Positions 1-6,280 of a stretch of DNA of 7,559 bases are shown one piece after another. The notes beneath the pieces were generated by a model. The model saw nothing but the letters and a program-made list of their open reading frames with translations, had not been told where the DNA came from and ran no database searches. The stretch is from CAZWRV01 sp964636325 (GTDB lineage Bacteria > Verrucomicrobiota > Lentisphaeria > Victivallales > GWF2-50-93): the NCBI GenBank assembly GCA_964636325.1, contig CAZWRV010000160.1, forward strand, positions 1 to 7,559, in the 5' to 3' direction. The position numbers were made by a program, and so were the translations under genes. Position 1 is the stretch's first letter, and the number at the start of each line of letters is the position of its first letter.

Positions 1-113
1 ACTCGATGGAGGGCGAAGCCGTGCTGAGCCGCGGTTGAGCTTGGCTCAACCCTCCGGAAGACGACAAAGATAACGACAAAGTTCGCGACAAAGATGGGCG
101 AGTTTCAGAGGAG
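1..113 (+). repeat. Left copy of dispersed inverted-repeat element
   Basis: This stretch is the reverse complement of 7398-7510 with a single difference in 113 bases (T at 7 against C in the other copy). Reading on the plus strand it holds a stem-loop (GGTTGAGC at 33-40 with GCTCAACC at 44-51), a closing stem (7-11 with 52-56), three 12-base tandem units (61-96), the half-site CGAGTTTCAGA (99-109) and the edge AGAGGAG (107-113). The outer terminal inverted repeat is cut by the window start; only ACTCG (1-5) remains. Identity with the right copy stops abruptly after position 113. The copy points into the window and opposes the dehydrogenase gene, whose stop codon lies inside it. It could be a MITE-like element or a REP/ERIC-like repeat; no transposase is present here. 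Confidence 0.93.
61..96 (+). repeat. Three 12-bp tandem units inside left repeat
   Basis: The units start at 61, 73 and 85 and share the core CGACAAAG followed by three or four variable bases. The period of 12 is a multiple of three, so a frame runs through all units and on into ATGGGCGAGTTTCAG; it reads T-T-K-I, T-T-K-F, A-T-K-M. The same array is present in reverse in the right copy (7415-7450). Whether it is coding, a protein-binding site or an RNA spacer cannot be decided from the sequence. Confidence 0.85.
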
Positions 114-1127
114 ATTGCACGGAACCGGGGTCAGGAACTTCCCTGTTTTCAGATATGCTTCGAGGTTGAGCATGGTTTCGCGGCATTTGCGCTCGACAGA
201 CTCCCTGGTGTTGAAGGCGTTGTGCGGGGTGAGGATTACGTTGGGATGCTTCATCAGATTCAAGGTTGCGGCTACGCTTTTCCTTGAAGAAGCCGGCAAC
301 TGGGCGGGCTTTTTCCCGTCCCGCAGGACGGCAGCAAGCTCCTTCTCGCAGTCATAGACGTCGAGTCCGACTCCAGCAAGCCTCTTTTCCTTGAGAAGCC
401 GCAGCAGATCCTGCGAAGGGGAGACCTCGCCGCGTCCGACACTTATGAAGATACCGCCCTTCGGCATTTTCATGAGCTTTTTGTATCCGAGCATTCCTCG
501 TGTGAGTTCAGTCAAAGGAAGTGCGCTGACAAGAATTTCCGCACGAGCCAGCCCCTTGTCGAGGGGAAGATAATCCAGTCCGTAATCTTCCTTCATCTCC
601 TTGCGGGGAACAATATCGACCCCCTTGACGTCCATGTGCAGGCCGTGTGCGATGTCGACTACCTGCCCGCCGATTCTGCCGACGCCGACCACCGTGATTC
701 TGCGCCCGCAGACTTCGCGTCCGGTGAGGCCGTCCCGGTGGAAAGCCTTGAAGGATTCCCTCTGGCGTTCAAGGTTTCTGAGGAGTGCGGTCCACAGCAT
801 GAGCGCATGCTCTGCGACAGCTCTGGCAGCATATTCGGGCAGATAGGCCGAGGGAATCGCAGAACCAAGCTCATTCAAGTATCCGGTGATGTGGTCGTAA
901 CCGGTTGAACGAGTGATTATTCCAGCAAGACAAATCCTCCATTCCGGAGGGATTCTTGACTGGGTCCTGATGGAGATTATCGGGGCCGGAGGCAGCTTGT
1001 GGCCGGACTCCTGTATCGTCTTCCAAGTGAAGAGGGCCCTCGCACCTTCAGGGAGGAACTTCCTAAGAAACTCCTGCTCCTCCTCGAAGGCCTCGTAGAA
1101 GACGGCATGATATCGTCTGCTATGCAT
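105..1127 (-). CDS. D-isomer-specific 2-hydroxyacid dehydrogenase (D-lactate dehydrogenase-like)
   Basis: A 340-residue cytoplasmic NAD-dependent dehydrogenase that should interconvert a 2-ketoacid and a D-2-hydroxyacid. The Rossmann site GVGRIG is at residues 148-153, and D171 ends the second strand, which favours NAD over NADP. The catalytic triad of the family is visible: R232 in VGRGE, E261 in DVYDCE and H302 in TPHNAFNT. The TPH-AFNT form resembles D-lactate dehydrogenase/VanH-type members, but the substrate cannot be assigned. Length is normal for the family. The ATG at 1127 has no clear Shine-Dalgarno sequence and lies 24 bases after the secG-dehydrogenase hairpin. The stop TGA (107-105) and the two codons before it lie in the left repeat copy, so the extreme C-terminus (about PCNLL) was probably set by insertion of the element. 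The catalytic core is intact. Confidence 0.9.
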   Translation of the reverse strand: MHSRRYHAVFYEAFEEEQEFLRKFLPEGARALFTWKTIQESGHKLPPAPIISIRTQSRIPPEWRICLAGIITRSTGYDHITGYLNELGSAIPSAYLPEYAARAVAEHALMLWTALLRNLERQRESFKAFHRDGLTGREVCGRRITVVGVGRIGGQVVDIAHGLHMDVKGVDIVPRKEMKEDYGLDYLPLDKGLARAEILVSALPLTELTRGMLGYKKLMKMPKGGIFISVGRGEVSPSQDLLRLLKEKRLAGVGLDVYDCEKELAAVLRDGKKPAQLPASSRKSVAATLNLMKHPNVILTPHNAFNTRESVERKCRETMLNLEAYLKTGKFLTPVPCNLL

Positions 1128-1150
1128 GGCGGACCGGATCCAAATAAGAA

Positions 1151-1184
1151 GTCGGACTAGTCAGATTCGTCAGACCAGTCCGAC
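1151..1184 (-). terminator. Hairpin after secG, probable terminator or attenuator
   Basis: GTCGGACT at 1151-1158 pairs with AGTCCGAC at 1177-1184 as a perfect 8-bp stem, and an inner GTC/GAC pairing can extend it past one mismatch. In the minus-strand transcript the stem is followed by a broken T-rich run (TTCTTATTT) and preceded by six Ts. It lies 24 bases after the secG stop and 23 before the dehydrogenase start, so it may end the pgk-tpiA-secG transcript or only reduce read-through. The interrupted T-run makes strong termination uncertain. Confidence 0.6.
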
Positions 1185-1208
1185 AAAAAACACTAGCGGA
1201 GAATGCGG

Positions 1209-1985
1209 CTAATTTTTCTCTTCCGCGGGCTTGGCCTCGTCGGTTTTCGGAGCTTCCGCGTTGGGGAGCGGAGGGGGTATGTCAGGAGCGGCTTCAGGCT
1301 TGGCCTCGGCCTTCTTCTCCTCCGGCTTCGGCGCAGGCGCGGCATCCTTCTTGACCGGCTTCATGGTGATGGTTCCACCCTTGACCTTCTTCACGATGGT
1401 TCCGTCGGGCATCGTCTCGGTCGTTTCCTTGAAAGGTTCAGCCTCCTTTGCCGCCGGCTTTACCGTCACGCTGCCGGCAGGGGCGTCAACCGACGTGCCT
1501 TCCTTGGCGGGCTCAGGCTTCTTCTCCTCCGGCTTCGCCTCGGGCTTGTCTTCCTTCTTTACTGGTTTCATGGTGATGGTTCCACCCTTGACCTTCTTCA
1601 CGATGGTGCCGTCAGGAAGTGTCTCGGTTGACTCCTCGTCGGAGGCGACAGGGACTGCGGCGGAAGTCTTGCCCGGCTCGGGCTTCTTCCCGTCGTCCTT
1701 GGCAAGGAGGGACGGTTCGCGGTCGATGATTCCCTTCTTAGCGGCGTCCCTGTGGCCGGTTATGATTCCAAGGGCTAGCGTGATTGTGAAGAACAATGCC
1801 GCGAAGACCACAGTCATCCTGGCCAGATGGCTCTGCGCCTGAACCCCGAAGACCGATTCGCCCATACCGCCGAAAGCGGTTCCGAAGCCGGAGTCCTTGG
1901 ACTGCTGGACAAGGACAAGCATGATTAGGAGGGCGGCGATTACAACGTCCAATATTGTAAGGACCCAAATGAAGATGTTAAGCAT
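1209..1985 (-). CDS. secG: Preprotein translocase subunit SecG with long repeated C-terminal tail
   Basis: SecG is a small inner-membrane subunit of the SecYEG channel that assists SecA-driven export. The first 80 residues are a standard SecG: a membrane helix at about 4-26, the family motif LVLVQQSKDSGFGTAFGG (23-40), and a second helix at about 56-76. Usual SecG length is about 70-120 residues; here 258 are encoded. Residues 80-258 are low-complexity and rich in Lys, Glu, Pro and Ala. They contain two near-identical blocks (about 120-158 and 189-228) around LPDGTIVKKVKGGTITMKP, with a weaker third version (GSVTVKPAAKE) between them. By known SecG topology the tail would lie on the periplasmic side. 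The start follows AAGGGG by about 9 bases. It lies 20 bases after tpiA and is likely cotranscribed with it. The tail's function is unknown. Confidence 0.92.
   Translation of the reverse strand: MLNIFIWVLTILDVVIAALLIMLVLVQQSKDSGFGTAFGGMGESVFGVQAQSHLARMTVVFAALFFTITLALGIITGHRDAAKKGIIDREPSLLAKDDGKKPEPGKTSAAVPVASDEESTETLPDGTIVKKVKGGTITMKPVKKEDKPEAKPEEKKPEPAKEGTSVDAPAGSVTVKPAAKEAEPFKETTETMPDGTIVKKVKGGTITMKPVKKDAAPAPKPEEKKAEAKPEAAPDIPPPLPNAEAPKTDEAKPAEEKN
1361..1400 (-). repeat. secG internal repeat, copy nearer the 3' end
   Basis: These 40 bases are identical to 1568-1607, 207 bases (69 codons) away and in the same frame. Lower similarity continues on both sides. The blocks encode the D-G-T-I-V-K-K-V-K-G-G-T-I-T-M-K core of the SecG tail. 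Perfect identity across synonymous positions suggests a recent duplication or ongoing gene conversion. Confidence 0.9.
1568..1607 (-). repeat. secG internal repeat, copy nearer the 5' end
   Basis: Partner of the block at 1361-1400; 40 of 40 bases match. The spacing of 207 bases keeps the reading frame, so gain or loss of a unit by slippage would change the tail length without disrupting the gene. Confidence 0.9.
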
Positions 1986-2005
1986 GTTGACTTTCCCCTT
2001 ATGGT

Positions 2006-2770
2006 TTATTTGACTGCGTTAGATATGAGTTCGGCGAACTCGGCGGGATTGAGGCTGGCCCCTCCCACAAGCGCGCCGTCTATGTCTTGCATCGCCATCA
2101 GCTCCTTGGAGTTGGACGCCTTGACCGAGCCGCCATACTGGATTATGACCTTTTCGGCGACGTCGGCGCCATGGGACTCTGCGAAGAGCCTTCTTATAAG
2201 GGCGTGGACGTCCTGCGCCTGCTGCGGGCTTGCAGTCCTGCCGGTGCCAATAGCCCATACAGGCTCGTAGGCGACGGTGGTCCTGATGAGTTCCTCCTTG
2301 GTCATGTCGGCGAAACTTCCTTTGACCTGGCGGACTATCACATCGTTCGTCCTGCCGGCCTCGCGCTCCTCCAAGGTTTCACCGATGCACACTATGGGCA
2401 GTAGCCCTGAAAGAAGCGCGAACTTGGCCTTGGTGTTGACAATCGAGTCGGTCTCGTGGAAAAACTGCCGCCTCTCGCTGTGGCCGACGATCACATACTT
2501 CACGCCGAGATCCAGGAGCATCGAAGCGGAAACCTCGCCGGTATATGCGCCGGACGCCTTGTCCGACATGTTCTGGGCGCCGAGTTCGACGTTGGTGCCC
2601 CTGAGGACGGGGGCTATCCTGTCGATTGAAGTGAAAGGCGGGCATACGGCTATCCTGAGCTTGTCCTTGAGGTCGGCGACCAGCTTGACGAACTTGGCCA
2701 CGGCCTCATGCGCCTCCGTGGCGGTCTTGTTCATCTTCCAGTTTCCTGCTATGAAAAGTTTGCGCGGCAT
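2006..2770 (-). CDS. tpiA: Triosephosphate isomerase
   Basis: This cytoplasmic glycolytic enzyme interconverts dihydroxyacetone phosphate and glyceraldehyde 3-phosphate. The 254-residue length is typical of the family. All catalytic elements are present: N10 and K12 in AGNWKMN, the electrophile H97 in VIVGHSER, the base E169 in VAYEPVWAIGTG, the flexible phosphate-gripping loop just after it (about 170-180), and the phosphate-binding YGGSV (212-216) and GGAS (236-239). The ATG at 2770 follows AGGAG with six bases between, a strong ribosome binding site. It lies 116 bases after pgk and 20 bases before secG on the same strand, so an operon is likely, with the hairpin at 2834-2856 as a possible control point between pgk and tpiA. 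No key residue is missing. Confidence 0.98.
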   Translation of the reverse strand: MPRKLFIAGNWKMNKTATEAHEAVAKFVKLVADLKDKLRIAVCPPFTSIDRIAPVLRGTNVELGAQNMSDKASGAYTGEVSASMLLDLGVKYVIVGHSERRQFFHETDSIVNTKAKFALLSGLLPIVCIGETLEEREAGRTNDVIVRQVKGSFADMTKEELIRTTVAYEPVWAIGTGRTASPQQAQDVHALIRRLFAESHGADVAEKVIIQYGGSVKASNSKELMAMQDIDGALVGGASLNPAEFAELISNAVK

Positions 2771-2833
2771 GATCTTCTCCTGTTCGTTGATTCAAGTTCC
2801 TTAGGCTGCCGAGTGTTCGATGTTTAAATTGAA

Positions 2834-2856
2834 TCGGGCTCTCGGAGCGGGCCCGA
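2834..2856 (-). terminator. Weak hairpin between pgk and tpiA
   Basis: TCGGGC (2834-2839) and GCCCGA (2851-2856) form a 6-bp stem with an 11-base loop in the pgk-tpiA gap. In the minus-strand transcript it is followed by TTCAATTTAAA, which is only loosely T-rich. It could be a weak terminator, an RNA-processing site or a stability element that sets the pgk-to-tpiA ratio. Confidence 0.3.
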
Positions 2857-2886
2857 AACAAAACCTTTAACCCGGCGGTGCCGTAC

Positions 2887-4110
2887 TCAGAGATCATTCA
2901 AAGCTACTACGCCGGGAAGCTGCTTGCCTTCGAGGAATTCGAGGGATGCTCCGCCGCCGGTCGAAATGTGCGACATCTTGGACGCGAGGCCGCTCTGGTT
3001 GACTGCCGCGACGGAATCGCCCCCGCCGATCACGCTTACGGCGCCCTTGCCGGTGGCGTCCGCGACGGCCTTGCAGACGGCCAGGGTGGCCTTGGCGAAG
3101 TTCGGCATCTCAAAGCAGCCCATGGGGCCGTTCCAGACAATGGTCTTGGCCTTCGCGATTTCGGCTGCGTATGCTGCTGAGGTCTTCGGACCGACGTCGA
3201 GGGCCATCCATCCGTCGGGAATGTCGTTGCCGACGGTCTGTATCTGCGCGGCGTTGTCGAACTTGTCGGCCGCGAGGTTGTCCAACGGCAGCATGAAGTT
3301 CATATTCTTCGCCTTGGCGTCCGCCATTATCTGCTTCGCGGTCTCCAGCAGATCCTCCTCGCATAGGGACTTGCCGATATTGTGGCCCTGGGCCTTGAGG
3401 AAAGTGTAAGCCATGCCCCCGCCGATCAGGAGGCTGTCGCACTTCGAGATGAGCGACTTCAGGACTTCAAGCTTGTCGGAAACCTTTGCGCCGCCGATGA
3501 TTGCGACGAAAGGGCGTTTCGGATTTTCGACGGCCTGTCCGAGATACTGGATCTCCTTCTCCATGAGGAATCCTGCGACCGATACGGGGATGTATTTGCA
3601 GATTTTCGCGGTCGAGCCGTGCGAGCGGTGGGCCGAGCCGAAAGCGTCGTTGACATAGACTTCTCCGAGCTTGGCAAGCTCCTTCGCGAATTCCGCCGCA
3701 ATCTTCTTGTCCTCGTCCGTCTTCGTCTTCATGTCCTCGGCCTTGTGGAAGCGGGTGTTCTCGCAGACGAGGACTTCGCCGGGTTTCAGGGCCTTAGACG
3801 CAGCCACCGCCTTCTCGCCGATGCAGTCGTCAACAAACTGAACAGGCTTGCCGAGGAGCTTGGAAAGGACATCTACGGTCGGCTTGAGGCTGAATTCCGG
3901 CGCCGGCTTGCCGTCCGGACGGCCGAGGTGGCTCAGAAGGGTCAGAGATGCGCCCTTGTCGAGGACATACCTGATGGTGTCGAGGGCCGCCCTTATCCTG
4001 GTGTCGTCCTTGACCTTGCCGTCCTTGACCGGCACGTTGAAGTCCACCCGCATGACGACGCGCTTGCCCTTCAAATCCACGTCCCTGACAGTCTTCTTGC
4101 TGAGACCCAT
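2887..4110 (-). CDS. pgk: Phosphoglycerate kinase
   Basis: This cytoplasmic glycolytic enzyme transfers phosphate from 1,3-bisphosphoglycerate to ADP. The 407-residue protein has the full set of family motifs: RVDFNVP (about 21-27), SHLGRP (60-65), NDAFGSAHR (154-162), GGAKVSDK (206-213), GPMGCFE (328-334), GGGDS (362-366) and the ADP/phosphate-binding STGGGASLEF (383-392). The chosen start is the ATG at 4110, which follows GGAGG by six bases. An in-frame TTG six bases further upstream would add two residues but would sit against the Shine-Dalgarno sequence. It is the first gene of the minus-strand cluster with tpiA and secG, and a candidate promoter lies at 4166-4193. Nothing in the protein is unusual. 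Confidence 0.98.
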   Translation of the reverse strand: MGLSKKTVRDVDLKGKRVVMRVDFNVPVKDGKVKDDTRIRAALDTIRYVLDKGASLTLLSHLGRPDGKPAPEFSLKPTVDVLSKLLGKPVQFVDDCIGEKAVAASKALKPGEVLVCENTRFHKAEDMKTKTDEDKKIAAEFAKELAKLGEVYVNDAFGSAHRSHGSTAKICKYIPVSVAGFLMEKEIQYLGQAVENPKRPFVAIIGGAKVSDKLEVLKSLISKCDSLLIGGGMAYTFLKAQGHNIGKSLCEEDLLETAKQIMADAKAKNMNFMLPLDNLAADKFDNAAQIQTVGNDIPDGWMALDVGPKTSAAYAAEIAKAKTIVWNGPMGCFEMPNFAKATLAVCKAVADATGKGAVSVIGGGDSVAAVNQSGLASKMSHISTGGGASLEFLEGKQLPGVVALNDL

Positions 4111-4165
4111 GTTCAACCTCCGATATATTGCATTATTTATGAATGATTTTCAGTGTCGGATGAGC

Positions 4166-4193
4166 AATCTACCGCATCTCCCGCGATTTTCAA
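4166..4193 (-). promoter_or_regulatory. Candidate sigma-70-type promoter for pgk operon
   Basis: On the minus strand TTGAAA (4193-4188) and TAGATT (4171-4166) are separated by 16 bases, close to the -35/-10 consensus and about 55 bases upstream of the pgk start. The call rests on two hexamers only, and promoter consensus in PVC bacteria is not well defined. Confidence 0.4.
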
Positions 4194-4284
4194 TCGGACG
4201 CACCGCTTTTCTTGTAAGGTTATCTCTATGTCCAGGACAGGCTTCATACTCCTTCTAGGCTGAAAAATTTACATTTTGACTAGT

Positions 4285-4362
4285 GCAAGCTTGCCGGTCC
4301 GGGCAATGCCCAAGTCGATCTTTCCAGGACAAGTTCGACAAGCCTATTTCAGCTTGTTTTTT
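4285..4362 (+). promoter_or_regulatory. Attenuator-like leader of the 504-residue protein gene
   Basis: Three structures follow one another on the plus strand: the palindrome GCAAGCTTGC (4285-4294), a small hairpin GGGCAATGCCC (4301-4311), and the stem ACAAGC (4338-4343) with GCTTGT (4352-4357) around an 8-base loop, followed by six Ts (4357-4362). The last has the form of an intrinsic terminator and ends 26 bases before the ATG at 4389. CAAG and CTTG strings recur upstream, so an alternative pairing that frees the terminator is possible. It might instead end a short RNA. No clear plus-strand promoter was seen, and no known riboswitch class was recognised. Confidence 0.4.
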
Positions 4363-4388
4363 CCTGGGGCCCGCATATCTTTGGGCAT

Positions 4389-5903
4389 ATGAGCAGTAAT
4401 AATACCTCCAGCAAGAAACACAGGGAATGCCCTGTTCTTGGCCACAGGATCGAGCCGGCTGAATGCGGCGCCGGACGGGGAAGCCGATATGCGTGCCCGT
4501 CCACATGCCCCTACAACCCATGGTCGTCTGCGAACTATGCCATGGCTCTTGATATCGACACGCGCGTCTCCGGGAAGGTGATCGCCCGGTTCGTCAAAGA
4601 ACAGAATGCGGCCGGCATGACCCCGTCCATCCCCGGCGGCAACGACCTTGAGACCAATGCCTTCTTCCTGGACGCTATTTTCCGCAGGCCGGATACCCAG
4701 GGGCGCACCTTGTTCCAGCGTTGGAAGGCGGATGGCTTCGCCGGGCTGAACAACGACGAACGCTTCTTCTTCGAGGCCCAGTCAAAGATACGTCCGGCGG
4801 CAATCGAGGTGCTCGATGTCAGGCCGGGCGACGAGTGCCTTGTGCTCGACCGGCTCGACCTCTCCGCCCCGCCTGCCGTGATCCATGACAGATCCCTGGC
4901 CTCCATCTCGGTGCGCTTCAGCCGCTTCCTCGCGATGACCTTCCCCATGCCGCACTACACACGCCTCTACGGCGCGGCGGTCGAGGTTCCCGAAGCGGGC
5001 GTTCTCGAGGCGGAAGAGGTGATCGCGGCATTCGCCTCGCATCTCGGGGGGCCGTCCGGCGGAGAGCCTCTGCGGGACTGGCTGAACGGCAATCTTCCGC
5101 TGATGGCCAGGGCGTTCACGGCGCTCAGCTCGGAATTCCGCAGGATCATGGTCGAAAGCGCCGCCGTCGTCGAGACGATAACTACATACCGCCTCCGCTG
5201 CGATCCGGAAGAGTTTGCATCACTGATGGACGGGCATGACGACACGGAACCGCAGGACGTTCCCGACGACTATTCGCAGGAAGGCTACTGCGATTCGTGG
5301 TGCTGGCTTTCCCGGAAGGAGGATGGCGGCGACGCGCTCATGAGCATCCATTCCGTCGGGCGGCCGATACTGGGAAACGTCTTTCTTTCGGAGACGAGGG
5401 TTCGTCTGTCCACCATACGCGAGTCGCGCCATGCCAGGCTGAGGAGCGCTTTTGAAAAGGCCACCGGACGAAAGGTAGAATTCGAGAATGAGAAGAAGAT
5501 CGACCATACACGGCATCTGCGCCCGGAGAGGCTTGACGCCGGCGACAAGGCGCTTGTCCCCCCATCCCTCCTCACGCATGCGCCGCGCCTGGAATTCTCT
5601 TCGAGCTTTCTGATCCAGGACGAAGCTCGGCATCTGCAGGATAATGCCCGGGTCCTTATGGACAACCACTACAGGAAATGGCTGGATCAAAGCATAGAGA
5701 CGCTTGGCGGCCTGACGCCGCGCCAGGCTGCGGCCGACCTCGTAATGCGGCCCAGGTTGGCCTGCCTTGTGAAGTCGATGATCCACAGAACCGAGCTCCG
5801 GCGGAAGCAGGACGACACGGACGAGGAACTTTCGTGGGTCGCCGTGGAACTGGGGCTCGACGAACTCGGGATTCGGCCCCATGCGAACCGCCCGAATCCC
5901 TGA
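4389..5903 (+). CDS. Uncharacterised protein with N-terminal four-cysteine zinc-like cluster
   Basis: A 504-residue soluble protein with no signal peptide or membrane helix. Near the N-terminus C14, C26, C36 and C40 lie in ECPVLGHRIEPAECG and ACPSTCPYNP, a pattern that looks like a structural zinc site. I have an impression of similar CP-x-LG...CPxxCPxNP starts in Verrucomicrobiota proteins of unknown function, which could not be checked. The middle (about 60-400) is mixed helix and strand without recognised motifs. The C-terminal part carries W431-L-D and then LGGLTPRQAA (439-448), with downstream RPRL, resembling the W...LGG-TP-AA...R motif of MbcA/ParS/Xre-type toxin-binding domains and of some SEC-C proteins. 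No strong Shine-Dalgarno precedes the ATG, and no earlier start is in frame nearby. It diverges from pgk and converges on the small gene ending at 5939. Function unknown. Confidence 0.85.
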   Translation: MSSNNTSSKKHRECPVLGHRIEPAECGAGRGSRYACPSTCPYNPWSSANYAMALDIDTRVSGKVIARFVKEQNAAGMTPSIPGGNDLETNAFFLDAIFRRPDTQGRTLFQRWKADGFAGLNNDERFFFEAQSKIRPAAIEVLDVRPGDECLVLDRLDLSAPPAVIHDRSLASISVRFSRFLAMTFPMPHYTRLYGAAVEVPEAGVLEAEEVIAAFASHLGGPSGGEPLRDWLNGNLPLMARAFTALSSEFRRIMVESAAVVETITTYRLRCDPEEFASLMDGHDDTEPQDVPDDYSQEGYCDSWCWLSRKEDGGDALMSIHSVGRPILGNVFLSETRVRLSTIRESRHARLRSAFEKATGRKVEFENEKKIDHTRHLRPERLDAGDKALVPPSLLTHAPRLEFSSSFLIQDEARHLQDNARVLMDNHYRKWLDQSIETLGGLTPRQAAADLVMRPRLACLVKSMIHRTELRRKQDDTDEELSWVAVELGLDELGIRPHANRPNP

Positions 5904-5938
5904 TCTGCCCACCGACGGAAGGCGTCGCCGGGCATGGG

Positions 5939-6178
5939 CTACGTTCTTCTTTTGCGGCGGGATGGATCGGACGTCGCCAGCCTCTTCCCAAGTGTAGGAC
6001 ACTGCATGGCTGTCATTTCCCCGCCTTCAAATATTATGACGTGCCTGTCGTCGCCAGCTCCGAGGCGCTGGGGCTTCCTCTTGCTCAGGCTCTTCAATTC
6101 CCTTATAGTCGTCTCAAAATGATCGTTCCTGTATCCGCAGTCGCACACATAGCTTGATGGGAAGATTTCGCGTGGCAT
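5939..6178 (-). CDS. Small zinc-ribbon-like conserved hypothetical protein
   Basis: A 79-residue protein. The pattern YVCDCGYRNDHFETTIREL (10-28), S-K-R-K-x-x-R-L-G (32-40), H-x-I-I-F-x-x-G-E-M (46-55) and QCP (59-61) matches my memory of a widespread small-protein family with C-x-CG near the start and a CP near the end. C12, C14 and C60, with H20 or H46, could hold a metal ion. The last 18 residues (TLGKRLATSDPSRRKRRT) are basic and look less conserved. The ATG follows GGTGA/AAGGG by 6-8 bases. The stop is 35 bases from the stop of the convergent 504-residue gene. It lies 102 bases downstream of the four-gene overlapping chain on the same strand and may be its last member. The opposite-strand frame through this region is a shadow. 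Function unknown. Confidence 0.75.
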   Translation of the reverse strand: MPREIFPSSYVCDCGYRNDHFETTIRELKSLSKRKPQRLGAGDDRHVIIFEGGEMTAMQCPTLGKRLATSDPSRRKRRT

Positions 6179-6280
6179 GGATATTCACCCTTTCATCACA
6201 TTGCTCACACAGCCAGAGCGCGAATCGTGCCGTATTTCAGGGCCGCTTATTTTTCTGAGCCTGACAACACCGGCATGATT

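Noticed and set aside
1..113. CRISPR array or integron attC site
   Set aside because: The 12-base tandem units have no unique spacers of uniform length, there are no cas genes, and no integrase or attC core sites were seen.
94..357. Plus-strand frame starting MGEFQRR in the left repeat
   Set aside because: Beyond the repeat it is antisense to the dehydrogenase 3' end, and no similarity to the 105-residue protein continues after the repeat boundary.
1203..1842. Long plus-strand frames opposite secG
   Set aside because: Their Gly/Leu/Arg- and Ser/Phe-rich repeats are the antisense image of the SecG tail repeats.
4137..4247. 36-codon minus-strand frame upstream of pgk, with AGAAGGAG just before its ATG
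   Set aside because: The Shine-Dalgarno is only one base from the ATG, the product has no recognisable motif, and the candidate pgk promoter lies inside it. A frame of this size is expected by chance at this base composition.
4276..4310. TTGACT at 4276 as -35 of a plus-strand promoter
   Set aside because: No acceptable -10 sequence lies 15-19 bases downstream; the region is G+C-rich (CCGGTCCGGGC).
5220..6002. Long minus-strand frame (260 codons) opposite the 504-residue gene
   Set aside because: It is a shadow typical of high-G+C coding DNA: Arg/Pro-rich with no motifs, and it also overlaps the better supported gene at 5939-6178.
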